NCBI RefSeq assembly: GCF_907164915.1
Contig: NC_061864.1
Coordinates: 599,389 to 663,388 of the forward strand
Source: Impatiens glandulifera
Taxonomy: Eukaryota > Streptophyta > Magnoliopsida > Ericales > Balsaminaceae
Direction of reading: 5' to 3'
Length of the DNA stretch: 64,000 nt
Shown: one piece after another, positions 12,087 to 25,492 of the stretch
Numbering within the stretch: the first letter of the stretch is position 1
Layout of the letters: every line of letters begins with the position of its first letter
Notes under the pieces: model-generated
Database searches by the model: none
What the model saw: the letters and a program-made list of their open reading frames with translations, nothing else
What the model was told of the DNA's origin: nothing
Translations under genes and position numbers: made by a program

Positions 12087-14228
12087 CTCTTTCTATCCCC
12101 CGGCCCTTTCAATTCTTGTGATTTCTAACGATTGAGCTATATATTATAAAAAGGTCGATTCAGGTCTCGCCGATCAAAATAGGAATGATAGCACAGATTC
12201 GATTCCCGCAAAATAGGAATGGGATCGGGAAATTGAATGAATCCCTAGTCGTGGTGGATCTAGTCATGGAAGAAAGAAAAGTAGAATTAGAATGGGTAAA
12301 GTGATATAGTTCAGCCAAAGAGATATATTTGTGAAGGAGAAGAGAAAGAAAACGGGGATAGAGTTCCCATCGTCGTCTTCTTTACTTGTCCTGTTGCCGG
12401 AAATTTCCCCATTTTACTTACAGTACCATTGCCGCCCATTTCGTGGCAATAACCATAATTCTGTCAATTTCATCTCTTTTTCACCCCCCTTTTCTTTCTA
12501 TAAACAACTTCTTCATTCAAATCATACTAGAATATTTGTAAATTGGGCTCATCTATATTAGGGTTTGGGTGTTAAAAAGCAAATAATTTTTCTCATTTTC
12601 TTGATTTTTTAATTTAATTCATTATTTTTTTAGAAAATGCGTAACATTCTCGATTTATCCACTTATTTTTCTAGTATTTTTTATAAGTTCACCCAACTCG
12701 AATTCTTGGATCTATTCTTACGAGTAAAGATATAAAATAAAAGTTAAGTAAAAGTTAAAATAAAATCTTACCTTACAACTTCAATCCATTGCAAAAACAA
12801 ATTCACTTGCAAAATGAAAATACATAAAAAAAAAAAAAAAAAAAAGAAGTTTGTTATATGTTTTTGGCTTGTATAATAAGTTCATATAAATTCTATGTTT
12901 TGTTTTGAATTGGTGTTTTCTAGGTGACATTGGAAAATAAGACCAACTTTTGGACACTTGTATTGTCCGTTTGGAAGCATCAAAATGAAGAATATATTAA
13001 TAATTTTTGAGTTATTTATCTTCACCAATAAATTAAAACTATGTACAAGCTTTTGTAATCAAAATGTGATGTTTTTAATGGTTTTGCCTGTTGTCAGTTT
13101 CCATGCCACTCACATTTTTCTTTAATTATTTTTTTCCATGTATTTTCTATTTGCTTTTGTTCAAACATTTTAGGAGCTAGGGATTAGAATATTACTATGA
13201 CTTTATTATTATATTAATTTTCTTATATGTATAATTTATCATGAGTAATGAAATGTTTGAGAAATTAACTTATAACGACTAATAATTTGCAGCTAATAGT
13301 GCTTTCTAAGTACATGTCACCTTCATAACAATTTATCTTTTTTCAATTTTTTAATATTTTATTTAGAATTTACAAACTTTATGTGTTATTTTCTATCTTA
13401 ATAATGTGCAATTATATGTATTAACATAATATTTAACCAACTAAATTAATTTTTCTAATAACAATAATAATACAATTACTATATTTAATGAATGTTAAAA
13501 TTAAGAACAAATTTAATTTTTTGGTTTAGTGCACTCTCAAACCTCAAAGTAGACACCGACACTCTCTTATATCATGGACAACTTAAACAAGAAACCGGAT
13601 GGAACTTATTTGGAACAATTTTTGATTGGTTCGAAATTTTAGTTTTGCTTCCACTCATATATATACATATATATAAAAAATGATATTAATATGGTGAGTG
13701 AATTGATATAAGTGGGGGAATGGAGGATAATCGTCCATAGAGCCGCACTTGGAGATAAAGGTGGTGATGAATTAAGTGAGGTTGCACTTTGTTAGTATTT
13801 TTCTTGTTATTTATTTTTTTATTTGAAAAATATGAATGTACATTAAAAATGAAAATGATGAAAATACAACAAAAGAATAACATGAAAAAACAATAAATTA
13901 AATAAATAGAAAATAAAATAAAAAACATTGTTAAATAGGTTATCGAGTTTGTAAGTCCTTAAAAAACGATTAACTCCCTGATGGACTCTACCGACTTTTC
14001 AGAATGAATCTTAAAAAACATCATAATAATAATATTATAAATGATATGAATCGAACCATTACCGTCATTGAAGTTAAGTATTAATATATAATGATATTTT
14101 TTAATTAATAAATTGAGTTATATAATTAACATAATAAAATTGAATATTATGATATATAATTATATTGTTTTTTTTTTTAAAAAAAGCAAGGTTTTAAGTG
14201 ATGATAAAACAATTAACACTCCTCCTAA

Positions 14229-14298
14229 GGGATGTGTTTGAGCTAGTTTAATGTTTGTTATTTGGGATGTGTTTGAGCTTGTTTAATGTTTGTTATTT
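14229..14298. repeat. 35-bp tandem duplication
   Basis: Two adjacent copies (14229-14263 and 14264-14298) start with GGGATGTGTTTGAGCT and differ by one base (A/T). A sequence near 14652 partly matches the inverted orientation, so a decayed MITE terminus is possible but not demonstrated. Confidence 0.7.
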
Positions 14299-15341
14299 AA
14301 GGAGTTTTAATGGATTATTATAAAAAGAACTGTTTAATAATAAATAAATAAAAGTAAGTTATTTGGATTTTTGTTTGAACGTACAACATGACCGTATAAC
14401 ATTTAAGTTAACTTAAAATATTTTAAGTAAAAAATGAACATTTAATTTTCAATATCTTAAACATAAATTATTTAAGTTTTTTAATTGGTTAAATTATTAT
14501 ATTATTATTATATATATATATATATTTATAAAATTAAAATTAAAATATTTTAGTATTTTGATTCAAGTTAAGTTGAATAATTTAATAGTTTAAATGAATT
14601 ATGATATAATGGTTGAATTTTAAATAAAAATCTAAAAAAAACTCAAAATCAAACTAGCACTAAGTGTTTGGCATAATAGACCAATTTAGTGTGTAAAAGA
14701 ACATATTTTTTTAAGAAAAATAAAATAAATTCATAAAATATCTTGAACTTATATTTTGAGTGATATTGCAACTTTCATATTCTTTCCCAAAATTATAATT
14801 ATAGTTGATTATTGAATAGAAATTTGACTCCGTTTTTCCCCAAAATTATTAATATGAGATGACTTCAAATGAATGACTCAACTAAAAAATCAATATCAAT
14901 ACAAAGTTTTAGGGATAATAAATATAATTCGTCGTTGTTTCGATTTGAATTGTTCCATTATGGACGATCTTTCTCCGATTTGATCAGTAATTGACTGAAG
15001 ACGGGACGAGAAGAGATAATATTTATGTCCAGTTTCAACTTCGCTCTTATTTTATCATAATTTTGTCACAAACTATAAACACAATTAAATATATAAAATC
15101 ACTAATATATTTATTTTATTCTTTACGTTTTATAAAAGTTTTAAGAGTTTTTTTTTTTATCAAAATATGAATTTTCAATATATTATATTAAAAAATTAAT
15201 TAATTTATTTTTTTAGATAATTTGATAGAAACGATGTCCCGGGATTACTTGAAATCAAACATGATGGTGATAGGGATGGTAGTGAAAAATCTCTGAAGTA
15301 AAACAAGACGTGATGATAAATGCATTGTTGGTCCTGATCCG

Positions 15342-15437
15342 TCTAGTTGTAGTCCCTAATATGAAAGAGAAAAAAAGACCTATCGAAAATCTAGTTGTAA
15401 TCCCTATTATCAAAAAGGAAAAAAGACCTAACAAAAA
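15342..15437. repeat. 48-bp tandem duplication
   Basis: Two adjacent copies, 15342-15389 and 15390-15437, both begin TCTAGTTGTA and end with AAAAAAGACCTA plus a short tail. They differ at several positions. They lie about 370 bp upstream of the ERD2-like start. Confidence 0.75.
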
Positions 15438-15809
15438 TAAAAATATTTTCAAATAAGACCACGCATAATAATATATAATAGAAACATAAAAGTGAGATCT
15501 TTAGAACATGAAAATACAAATTTGGATTTGATAAATAATATGTTGTGTTGTGTTTGGCAAAGTAAATAAAAAGAGGTGATAAGGCAGAGGTGGCTCAACT
15601 GACTCGGGCAACAAACATCATTGTTTCTGCGTCTTCTTAGGCTTCTTGGGCTTCTTCTAGGATCTCTCACCCCTTGGATTTAGATTGAAGAAATCTTCAT
15701 TCCCTTTTCTTTTCTTTCCCCCAAATATAATTATTATTTTTTTGCCCTACCTTTCTCTCCTAGATCGCCTTCTCCCTCCAGCACACACATACACACACGA
15801 ATCCACAAG

Positions 15810-17779
15810 ATGAGGCCAGCAAAGAGGCCGATCCACGCCCTTTCGATGTGGGTTCGGAGGCAGCCGTCCAAGGTCAAGGCTTTCATCGCCGTCGTCGCCG
15901 GCATGGCATCCCTCGTTCTGCTTCGTTTCATCGTTCACGATCATGACAACCTCTTCGTCGCCGCCGAGGCTGTTCATTCCATCGGAATCTGTGTTCTCAT
16001 CTACAAACTCATGAAGGAAAAAACTTGTGCTGGTAAATTTATTAACGAAACCCTTTTCTTGTGGGTGTTTGATTGGTGATTATCTATCTGATGCTTATTG
16101 AAGATTTATCTTGCATTATTTAGCTTGATATTGGATTGCAAAACTAGGAATTAATCATTCCCGTTTCTAGTTAAGCTAACAAACAAAGCCATTTCTCTTT
16201 GGGGGAAATGTTCTGAGATTTAAATGTTGAATCTTTGTTATTTGGATTCATCATCTATGTGTGGCTTTCAATTCATGTTGGGTATCAATTTGGTCAACCA
16301 ATTGGGTTGAATACAAGATTTTCCCTTTTGCAACTTAAGATTGGCTTCTGTCATTTGTATGTTCTTCTTCCCTGTGCTGTTATTGTTTTTCAATTAAGGA
16401 TGTTTTCCATGACTGCCTAGGATCTGTAGTTTTCCATGTCTCAAGGGCAAAATGATGATATTTGGGTTTTGGAAACGGGTATTTCTTTTTTGTTTCTGTT
16501 TTGCCATTCGGGATAATCAGTGATCTGTTTGTATAGATTTGGCTGGGTTTCTAGGTGAGAAAGAGATGGAGAAATGGATAATAGTTTCTTCTAATTTGTT
16601 ATATTCATTTTGCAGGGATTTCACTAAAATCACAGGAACTGACAGCCATATTTCTGGCTGTTCGACTTTATTGTAGCTTTGTCATGGAATATGACATACA
16701 CACTGTACTTGATTTATCTACATTAGGCACCACATTATGGGTTATTTATATGATCCGGTTCAAATTAAGGTCAAGTTACATGGAAGATAAGGACAACTTT
16801 GCTCTCTATTACGTGGTGAGTACCTTTTATCTCCCTTTTTTCCCCCAATATATTGATTTTGGCTTGATCTGAAACCTAACATCAACTTTTTGTTGTTACA
16901 AGTTGTTGCCATGTGTCGTCTTGGCCTTGTTAGTTCATCCATCCACATCTCATCATTTCATCAACAAGATCTTTTGGGCATTTTGTGTATACTTAGAAGC
17001 TGTTTCTGTTCTTCCTCAGCTCCGGGTGATGCAAAATACTAAGGCAAGAATGATTTTACCATTTGTTTTTTACTGTTATCGTTGAGTTCTGCAGAGAATG
17101 GGTTAATTATTGTTTACGTGTTTGACTCCACAGATTGTTGAGCCTTTTACTGCTCACTACGTGTTTGCCCTGGGAGTTGCGAGGTTTTTGAGTTGCGCTC
17201 ATTGGGTTCTCCAGGTTTGCCTTGAACTCTTTTTTGTATATGCTGAGTTAATCAAAATCCAAATGTGTGATTATCGTGCAATGGATGGTAATATGGTATT
17301 ATGTTGTCATATCTATCTTTTGTGTGTCCTCCTTCGATAATATTTTAGTTGACCTACCTTAAAATATGTCAATTTGGGACTTTTAGGCAGGAAGCATTAA
17401 CCTGTTTTTCAGTAAAAAAAACTAAAATTGAAAATGGTTGGCATGAATGGAAGTATAATGGTTGTTTTGAAGTCTTTTATGTGTTGCAATTAGAAGGATA
17501 ATATTTTGTTCAACAGGTTTTGGATACTCGAGGTCGGCTACTGACAGCTCTTGGTTATGGATTATGGCCTTCTATGGTTCTTATTTCAGAGATTGTTCAA
17601 ACATTCATATTAGCCGACTTTTGTTATTACTATGTCAAAAGGTTTGATCTCCGCTGGAATAATCCTTATTTTCTTCCAACTTGGTTAAATCTTGCTCGAT
17701 TCATTTTTTGTCTGTGACATTCTTTTGCAGTGTTTTTGGAGGACAGCTTGTATTACGTCTTCCCTCTGGGGTCGTTTGA
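15810..17779 (+). CDS. ER lumen protein-retaining receptor family (ERD2-related)
   Basis: Exons: 15810-16032, 16616-16815, 16903-17043, 17134-17214, 17517-17641, 17731-17779, giving 272 aa. Intron 3 (17044-17133) begins with GC rather than GT; the others are GT-AG. The protein has the multi-membrane-span KDEL/HDEL-receptor fold signature: an AVHSIGICVLIYKL segment, a LTAIFLAVRLYCSF segment, DLSTLGTTLWVIYMI, YLEAVSVLPQLRVMQ, VEPFTAHYVFALGVARF and a final ADFCYYYVK segment. It is about 57 residues longer than classical ERD2 (about 215 aa) because of a basic N-terminal extension, which marks the plant ERD2-related class rather than ERD2 itself. Classical ERD2 recycles ER-resident proteins from the Golgi. 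Whether this longer class binds K/HDEL is uncertain. The start is the first ATG and is followed by the expected extension. Confidence 0.92.
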
Positions 17780-20700
17780 TGGGGGCAAGTTTCGACTCTG
17801 GATACTTCTAGACTTGATTATATATTTTTTTTCACTATTCATACAGTAGTTTGAAGTTATTTAGAGCCAAATCTCTCAAACTTTGTATCCTCCAGTTTTA
17901 GGAAACTTGTAAATTTTGAGCAATTCTGGCAATTTGCAGACAATAACTTATTTCCTTTATGTTATCTTTGTAGCAGTATTGTCACTGGTTCTTTCTTATC
18001 CTAATTACTTCACTTATGCTTCTTCACTTATGCTTATGTTTTGGTTGTTCTCTCTTATCTTAAATTTATTTTATTGGCATTGATGTTCAATGTTAACACA
18101 AACAATAATCTGTAGAATCAACAGGGTTTCAATTTGATAAAAGGATGCTTGAGAATGTACTTTGAACACTCTTGTCTATTATAATATAATCATTAATCTG
18201 ATTCCATCATCATGACATTAATCATCCTAACAAAATAGGAAGATGAAATATACTTAGTTTCTTCTCATTATCTAAATGACCACTCCAATCCTCCCTCCAT
18301 TGGTAGGATCCAGCTTTGTGTCTTGTTTCCAATATGTAGATCTAGCCTTACCTCCTCCATCTAGGTTTAGGGTTTGTTCAACAAATAGAACTTCATCATT
18401 AAGATACGATTGAATATCCCCATTGCTGTAATAATAAAACAAAAAATAGTATTAATGGTAGGTAAGGACTAGACCAGATTATGCATGGCAAATATGAAAG
18501 ATAGAGCCCACCTACAGGTAGCTACCAAAGAAATAAAAAGGAAAGTTTAAAAAATAATTAAATCATACAAGAGAAATAGAATATATATATACAGCTGGGA
18601 AGCACATAAAAATAGAAATACATATATAGTATTGGATTTACATTATTAGTGTAGTTGATTGAGGAGTTCAATGGAGATTCCATTATATTATTAATTATAA
18701 TTCATTATCACCATTATTTTGTCACTTAACTAGAAAAATTTATACTTTCTTAAAAATAAATACATGCATCTGATCTGATCCAACAATATTATTCAATTTT
18801 GTGTCAAAATAATTTACAAATTTGGAGCTCAATTATTTGTCCTTAAAAACTAATCTTATATCCCCAATCACACATACAAGTTCTATCTTTAAACCAGCTA
18901 ACTCATCATGATCTCTTTCATTGTTGTTGGCAATACTCATTTCATTCCTATATTCTACCAAAAAGCATCAAGTGTACAATATTAATAGTATATGAATAAT
19001 AAAATCAAAAAACTTAAAGAGATAGCTGTCAAATGAACTTAATTGTTTATGGAGCGGAGAGGATAAGTTCACCAACTTAAGGGACATATAATCAATCATA
19101 CACGTTTGGATTCATTCTTAACTACTCTCAATGTTTGACTATCTTGACTTCATACACATCACCTATCTTGACAAGAATATAGACTCAATACTGACAAGGA
19201 AGACATATCACCACATAAAAGAGAATAAATCAATCAACCACAGATTTAATTGTCACACAATATGTAATTAACTAATTACTGTCTGTATGTATAAATCAAA
19301 TCTATGTATGTTTAATTTAGATTTTATCCCAATATGTATAATTTGGAACCATTCTTTTAAAGAGTTTGAGTATTCATAGAATTATTAGATTGGGAAAATC
19401 TCAGGACCCTCCTCCCAAATCAAATTGCCAGCGAAAGGCCTACTTCTGACTCGGACCTGGAGAAGAACCACGAGGTTGTCCAAGTGGTCTGAAGATGTGC
19501 ATGTAAATGAGATTGTGAAAGAGGATGAGGTTGATGACAATGAAAAAACTGAGAAGATGATGCTTGGTTAGACGAGACGGGGTTGATATCCCGTCAAACC
19601 GCCACCAAACTTCTGCATATTCAAAGAGTGATCACCATCACCTCGGTTAGGGATGTTATTCCTTGTTCTACGAAAAAGAGGATACCGACAAAGTCACAAA
19701 GATTGGTGAGAAAATGCAAGGAGATCAGGAATTTAACATGACTGAAAATGCTTCGAAGAAAGGCAAATCTCAACAAATAAAAGATGCACAACAACATCAA
19801 TTACGATGGCAGAGCTTGAGTTTCAAAACAAAATCAGAGCAAGGACATTCTTATCCGTTCTTTTGAGATCCTGAACATGATTAGTGCTCTTTTCATTGAC
19901 TTATTTCAATGTTTTTGCACGTTCTTTTGTTTCTTTTTGATGTATTAATGTTATATTTCCGATTAACAACTTGGTTTGTCCTCACCTCACCAAAAGCATG
20001 ACCTTGAAGTTTATCATGCCCAAACGAAAAAAATATCCTCAAGTAAAAAAGTCTATGTTTAGTTTGTTGAGTAACTTTTTTTTTTTATAAGTAGTTAATT
20101 ATCATTAATTCAAATAAGGAGTTACATATAGAAAATTAATTTGCAAATAATAAAAATTAACATCTATAAAATCAAACAACTAAATGAAAATTTAAATCTT
20201 TATTATAAATTTACAAAAAAATAAAATTCTAAGGGAGAAAATTCAATATTGACTCCAAAGATGAATTCCAATTAGTGAAAAAGTAGAGTAAGCCAAACAA
20301 ACCACGTAAGTGTGGTATCAGAATCATCTCTACTAAATAGTATAATTGATAATAAAAATAGTTTTTACCCGTGAATTAGTAAGCAACGTCAGAAAAAGTT
20401 TTGCCTAGTGATAGATGACTATCTACGTTGTGAAAAAATCATACAAATCATGAGAGGATACATATAAAAAGACCTCCAAATGAAAAACAATTACAACTCT
20501 CGCAACTTCATCTCCTTTGATGCTAAGAGTGATACAGACAAGGACTCGAAAAAATATCAATACAAATCGGAATTCGGAAAGTACGAGCAACAAACGACCC
20601 ACCAAATATTGAGAGTATTATTTGGATTACAAAACTTCGAAACGACAAATCTGATCCGACTAAACATGATGTCGAACTGAACAATATACTACGCCAACTC

Positions 20701-21060
20701 AAATAATGGTGTAGTGAGAAACGAGGCACACTCCTCCAATGCTAGAAAAAACATGAAAATAATTTATCACCTTCTTGAGAGATTTTTTTTCAAGAAGAAA
20801 AGAAAATTATCTTTAAATATTAGTTACGTACTAATCTTTTCAAGATTAGATATTTTAGTGATCTGTCTTGTATACTAACAATAATTACATATAGTGCCTT
20901 CCTTATTTATGTTGTCATCTTTATCCTCTTAACATATAATTTTATGTATGTACACCATTTTCCAGGCTGTATTTTCATTGCCTGTTTCCATGCATATTGT
21001 ACTGTGGATGCTAGCTGCCTACCTTCCTAGTCCTACCTAACCTAGCTAGTTACGTGTCCT
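17780..21060. other. Intergenic spacer
   Basis: No gene recognised. The stretch 19380-19870 is less AT-rich than its surroundings and contains a 67-codon hydrophilic open frame (19663-19866). It has no domain I recognise and its flanks are stop-laden, so it may be a decayed transposon or gene fragment. The remainder is AT-rich. Confidence 0.5.
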
Positions 21061-21077
21061 CTCTCTCTCTATACATA

Positions 21078-21086
21078 TATATAAAA
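21078..21086 (+). promoter_or_regulatory. TATA box of the GASA gene
   Basis: TATATAAAA lies about 95 bp upstream of the start at 21182, after a CT-dinucleotide run. Confidence 0.6.
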
Positions 21087-21181
21087 CCATGCAGCATTCA
21101 TGTTTTATCACAAATCATTCCGTGCTTACAGACTTGCAGTAAGTAATCTAAAGTGAGTGAGTGAGTGTACCTTAGATTGAT

Positions 21182-21711
21182 ATGGCCGCCTTCAGAGCTA
21201 AAGCTTTCCTTGCCACCCTCTTTCTCTCTCTTCTTGTCCTTAATCTCGTCCACGCAGCTAAGCTGCCCGATCAACAGGTAATTATTAGCCCACCAACTTG
21301 TTTTTGCAGTTTGTTTGTAGTTTCTTCTAATCATCTTCTACGTACGTATTATTTTCCAGGCTCAAGCTGTCTCCGGCGGCTACCACAGCAAGATACTGAG
21401 TATAAAAGGTTTCAATTAGAATTCTCACATATATAAAGTTATACTCATGTCAATATCGAACATTCAGTTTTATCTCAAATGAAAATATTGATAGTGTTTT
21501 TTACTTACAATACATTATTGATCGATCAGATTGTGGAGCAGCTTGTTCTGTGAGATGCAGCCTGTCCTCAAGGCCGAGACTTTGCCAAAGGGCATGTGGC
21601 ACTTGCTGCGGTAGGTGCAAGTGCGTGCCACCTGGCACTTATGGAAACTATGATAGCTGCCCTTGCTATGGAAACATGACCACCCGTGGAAACAGGCGCA
21701 AATGCCCCTAG
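21182..21711 (+). CDS. GASA/snakin cysteine-rich secreted peptide
   Basis: Exons: 21182-21277, 21360-21408, 21530-21711, giving 108 aa. GASA (gibberellic acid-stimulated in Arabidopsis, or snakin) peptides are small secreted proteins involved in hormone-responsive growth, redox and antimicrobial defence. Residues 1-25 form a hydrophobic signal peptide ending Val-His-Ala. Residues 33-48 are the variable linker. The GASA domain runs from about 49 to 108 and contains exactly twelve cysteines in the family spacing (CxxxC, CxxxxxxxxC, CxxxC, CC, CxC, then CxC, and a terminal Lys-Cys-Pro). The motif order includes RACGTCCGRCKCVPPGTYGN. The two introns are placed as in many family members. The start follows directly after the leader and gives a complete signal peptide. 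I cannot assign the exact orthologue. Confidence 0.95.
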
Positions 21712-23210
21712 ACTGTAATTTGATTGAATACTTCAAGGTGTGAGGATGCATATGTTTATATAAGTACAAATTCATCAATTCGATCCTATAATGGAAAGAA
21801 GAGTCGGGTTCCAATAAAAATGCTTGTTACATTATGTCAATGTAACAGCGTCATTTATATTTCATTTATGTTTGTTGTATTCCTTCCTGTTAATCTATAT
21901 AAATTCTATGACTATATGATAGTATGATACATATGTAAATCGAGTGTCCTGCTTTCTTTCTAGCATTGTAATAAGTTTCGAAAAGGTTATTTGAATAAAT
22001 CTCACACTTGTAAGGTATTCTTATTTCTTGTGGTTGTTTCATGTAGGACACATCACCCCAATTTAAACACGCGACAGACTGGCCGCGTTCAGTCACCAGT
22101 ATTAGCCAAATCGGGTTAGATTAAAAAAGTGAATCACTTTACATCTTCACATTTTGTTCCTTCACATGATCTATTGTCACCCTAGATCCGCCACAACGCG
22201 AAGCCAGAATATAGACTATAGGACATTATAAAAAATACTTAATTTATCAATACTGAAAATTATTTATGGTTGGTTATATTATATAAATATATGATTATGA
22301 AAAAACAGATAAAAATATTTTTTTAAAGGATGAGAAGTCAAACACCCAACAAAAAAAATACAAAACAAGTCAAGAAATTGTTTGCCATAAAGTTAACAAA
22401 AAAAATATATTCATCTGGGCGAAAATGCGGAATTGACATCCGTACATAGACACCACCCGAATTATAGTATACAGGGATAGGAGAATCTGGGAAATTGTGA
22501 CATGATAAGGCCACTGTTAGGATTTAGAGAAGGGGGACCGGCATAAATGTACATCAGTTGGTTGGAAAGGTGAGACCCAGGTGTTAGCTGCATCTGTTTG
22601 ATTAAAGAGCAGTTACTGCAAAGGCTGATGGACTGATGTCCCAACCATCATCCTCCCTAGTCTTTATATTTATTGATCTTTCCCTAATTGGGAGGCTAAT
22701 AAAGTCATTGGCACTTTACATCAACTTCCTTGTGATCTCTATTCATTGTATCATTTCAGTAGAAATGGATGCAGGCTATTAACATCAAATATACCCAATT
22801 AATTTTCTTCTTCTTAACATAACTAATGATGGAAAATGGAGTTAAGCAATTGGAGACAAACATCGCGGGTGTCCCTATTTTGCTTGTTTACGTGAAACAA
22901 ATGATTGCATGTTCCAAGTTGTCTGTCTATGAAAAGTGGATCAAAAAGTATTTAAGTAAAGAAGATCAATGTCTGACCTTACTTTGAAGAGGAGGAGGAG
23001 TTCTCAACCATGATTATATTGCCATAATGATACAAAAATAACTTGTAAGAAGGATAATTTAGAAAGAGGGAAATACTGCTACAAATGAAAGCAGGATAGA
23101 AACCATAGATAGAAGTAATAAATGGATTGGTTGATTATTAAATGCAAAAGAAGAAAAAACAGTTCCCAGATTGAAATATCAGAAACTTAAACAGGCACAA
23201 AGGGAGATGA
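21712..23210. other. Intergenic spacer upstream of the XIP gene
   Basis: It contains the GASA 3' UTR region (to about 21930) and the XIP upstream region. I see no other gene. Short open frames on both strands lack recognisable motifs. Confidence 0.55.
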
Positions 23211-23219
23211 GCAAATGGG

Positions 23220-23227
23220 TATAAAAA
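23220..23227 (+). promoter_or_regulatory. TATA box of the XIP gene
   Basis: TATAAAAA lies 108 bp upstream of the predicted start at 23335. Confidence 0.6.
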
Positions 23228-23334
23228 GGCATTTGGCCTGTCAAGTTATCTAATATACTATTTCTACTATCAGCAGAGCAGTTCAGCAGTAAGCAAATTT
23301 AAGAAACTAAAGAAGGAAGGTTAAGCTTCTATTA

Positions 23335-24510
23335 ATGGCTTCAGATATTGGGGATGAAGAAAGCCTTTCTGGGAACAAAATCCAGCCTCTCAACTCCACA
23401 CCCAAGTATCTAACTCATCCCAGGATGCTATTAATGTACTTGTGCGTCTACTACTTAATTTGTCTTATTCACTCAACTTATTTGCAGGTCTAACAAGTGG
23501 AAACATGAAGACGAAGGAGCTCCCGTCACTCTAAGTGACAGACTGGCCTTGGGGGACTTCTTCTCCATAAATGTTCGTCCCCACTAGTCCTATGACCTCT
23601 TTTGATTACACTGAAAGCAACGCTTATGACATTTTTACTATATATTTGAGTATTTTGAAACCTTTGATCTTATAAAGCTGAATTAGTTAAACTAACAAAA
23701 TGAGAGAATGTTCACCAGGTATGGCGAGCTGCAGTGGCGGAGCTTCTAGGCACGGCGATTCTAGTCTTCATGATCGACACTATCGTCATCTCCACCATTG
23801 AAACACATATAAAAGCACCAAACCTAACAATTTCAGTCCTAATTGGCCTCACCATTACAGTCCTACTTCTGGCTGTTTTTCCGATCTCCGGCGGCCACAT
23901 CAATCCGGTCGTCTCCTTCTCCGCCGCACTAGTGGGCCTCATTTCCATCCCTCGAGCCTTCATCTACATTTTGGCCCAATGTGGTGGAGCCCTCTTAGGG
24001 GCAATGGCGGTTAAGGCTGTAGTTAGCAGCGCCATTCAACAAACCTTCTCCTTGGGTGGATGTACTCTTACTATCATTGTCCTCGGCCCACAAGGCCCAA
24101 TAACTATGGGCTTGGAAACGGCCCAGGCCCTAAGTCTTGAGGTGATATGTACTTTCATTTTCCTATTTGGTTCTATTTGGATTGTTTTCGATGAGCGCCA
24201 GTCTAGAAGATTTGGTCCAGTTGTAGTTTGTTCGATTGTTGGAACCGTTCTCGGCCTGTTAGTGTTTGTATCGACAACCGTAACAGGCGCAAAAGGGTAT
24301 GCAGGGGCCGGGATAAACCCGGCTAGGTGTTTGGGCCCAGCGGTTATTAGAGGCGGTCATCTATGGAACAGGCATTGGGTGTTTTGGGCTGGGCCTGGGA
24401 TCGGGTCTTTGGTTTTCTATATCTACACGAAAATTATTCCGCGACAACATTACCATGCAAAAGGGTATAAACACGATGTGGTGGAAATTGTGAAGGCGAG
24501 TATAATGTAG
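23335..24510 (+). CDS. X-intrinsic protein (XIP) aquaporin
   Basis: Predicted exons: 23335-23405, 23488-23572, 23719-24510, giving 315 aa. XIPs are a plant aquaporin subfamily that transports small uncharged solutes (for example glycerol, urea, boric acid, H2O2) with low water permeability in most tests. It is an MIP channel with two half-helix NPA loops: the first is Asn-Pro-Val (residues 114-116, in SGGHINPVVSF) and the second is Asn-Pro-Ala-Arg-Cys (252-256, in GAGINPARCLGPAV). The cysteine after the second NPA is the XIP signature and sets it apart from PIP, TIP, NIP and SIP. Six membrane segments are evident. The exon 2/3 junction produces the family sequence Val-Trp-Arg-Ala at the start of helix 1. 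The first exon end is the least certain part: a donor at 23406 leaves an 82-nt intron, while 23436 would leave only 52 nt. Both keep phase 2. The family is known in many eudicots and missing from Brassicaceae. Confidence 0.9.
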
Positions 24511-25492
24511 TGTAGTTGAGTAGTTAGAGTTTTTTCTTTATTAAGCGAATCAATGATTCAACTTTTATTTAGTGCACTTTGAAAAAAAAGAATAATCACG
24601 ATTAAAGTTGACAATGTTAATAATGTTAAGAACATGTATCATAGCAATGTATGTATTGTGTACTACTATCTTCTCATCAATAAAATAAAATTAATTTCTC
24701 TGCTTTATTTATTTTGTTATCTAGAGTTATTTAGTTGTTTCTTTTGTAGGTAAAGAAATTAGTTATAACCTGTAAATAGTGAGATTAAATAAATGTATAA
24801 AAAAAATAAAATTAAGAAGTCTACCATAATAAAGTTAAAAAAAACGCATTCAAGAAGTACAATTAATAAAGTTTAAAAATTTCTTAGTAAAATAATTTTG
24901 GATGTCTAATTATTTCTTCAGGCTTGTACAAGTGTTTAAATTTTTCTATGTAAATATTGTAGACATGCAATCAAAATGTTACCTTGAACCTGGTATAAGG
25001 TTAATTTTGACTCGGCTTATATTCAGTTTATTCTCTCCAGCTTATTCAGTTTATTTAAAAAAAAAAAGTTTGATAAGATTTAACTTTTATTTATGCGTAA
25101 AAAATGAAAAAGAGAATATATATAAATATATATAAATTTGCCTCAATTACAGTTTAGGCTCAATTTTGTATAGAGTAATTTGAGACTCAAAATATCAAAT
25201 ATCTTGTCAATTGAGAATTTTTTTAAAACGAACATTTAATCATTTTTTTTAAATGATAATATTTTTATTTAATTTTAGTTCAAACAAAATAAGTTAACTG
25301 AAAAATGGGAAAAGAGAATAAATTTTGTTTGAATTGAAATAAAATAAAATTTAATGTATTGCCACGTTATTTAAAACAAAAGAACTAAAAGTACATCAGT
25401 GAAAAACTCATATGACAAAATGGTTGATAGTTCGAATTCAAAATGTTCAATTATATTTTATAAAATCGTCCAAAGTTCAAGCACTAGGTAAT

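Larger units (their letters stand above)
12087..15809. other. Divergent promoter region of NIPA and ERD2-like genes
   Basis: 3.7 kb without a recognisable gene. It must contain the NIPA upstream region at its left end and the ERD2-like promoter at its right end. It also holds a poly(A) run at 12825-12845, a 35-bp tandem pair at 14229-14298 and a 48-bp tandem pair at 15342-15437. The remainder is AT-rich with no identifiable element. Confidence 0.55.

Noticed and set aside
23436..23487. Alternative first intron of the XIP gene (donor at 23436)
   Set aside because: Would be only 52 nt, below the usual plant minimum; the donor at 23406 gives 82 nt in the same phase.
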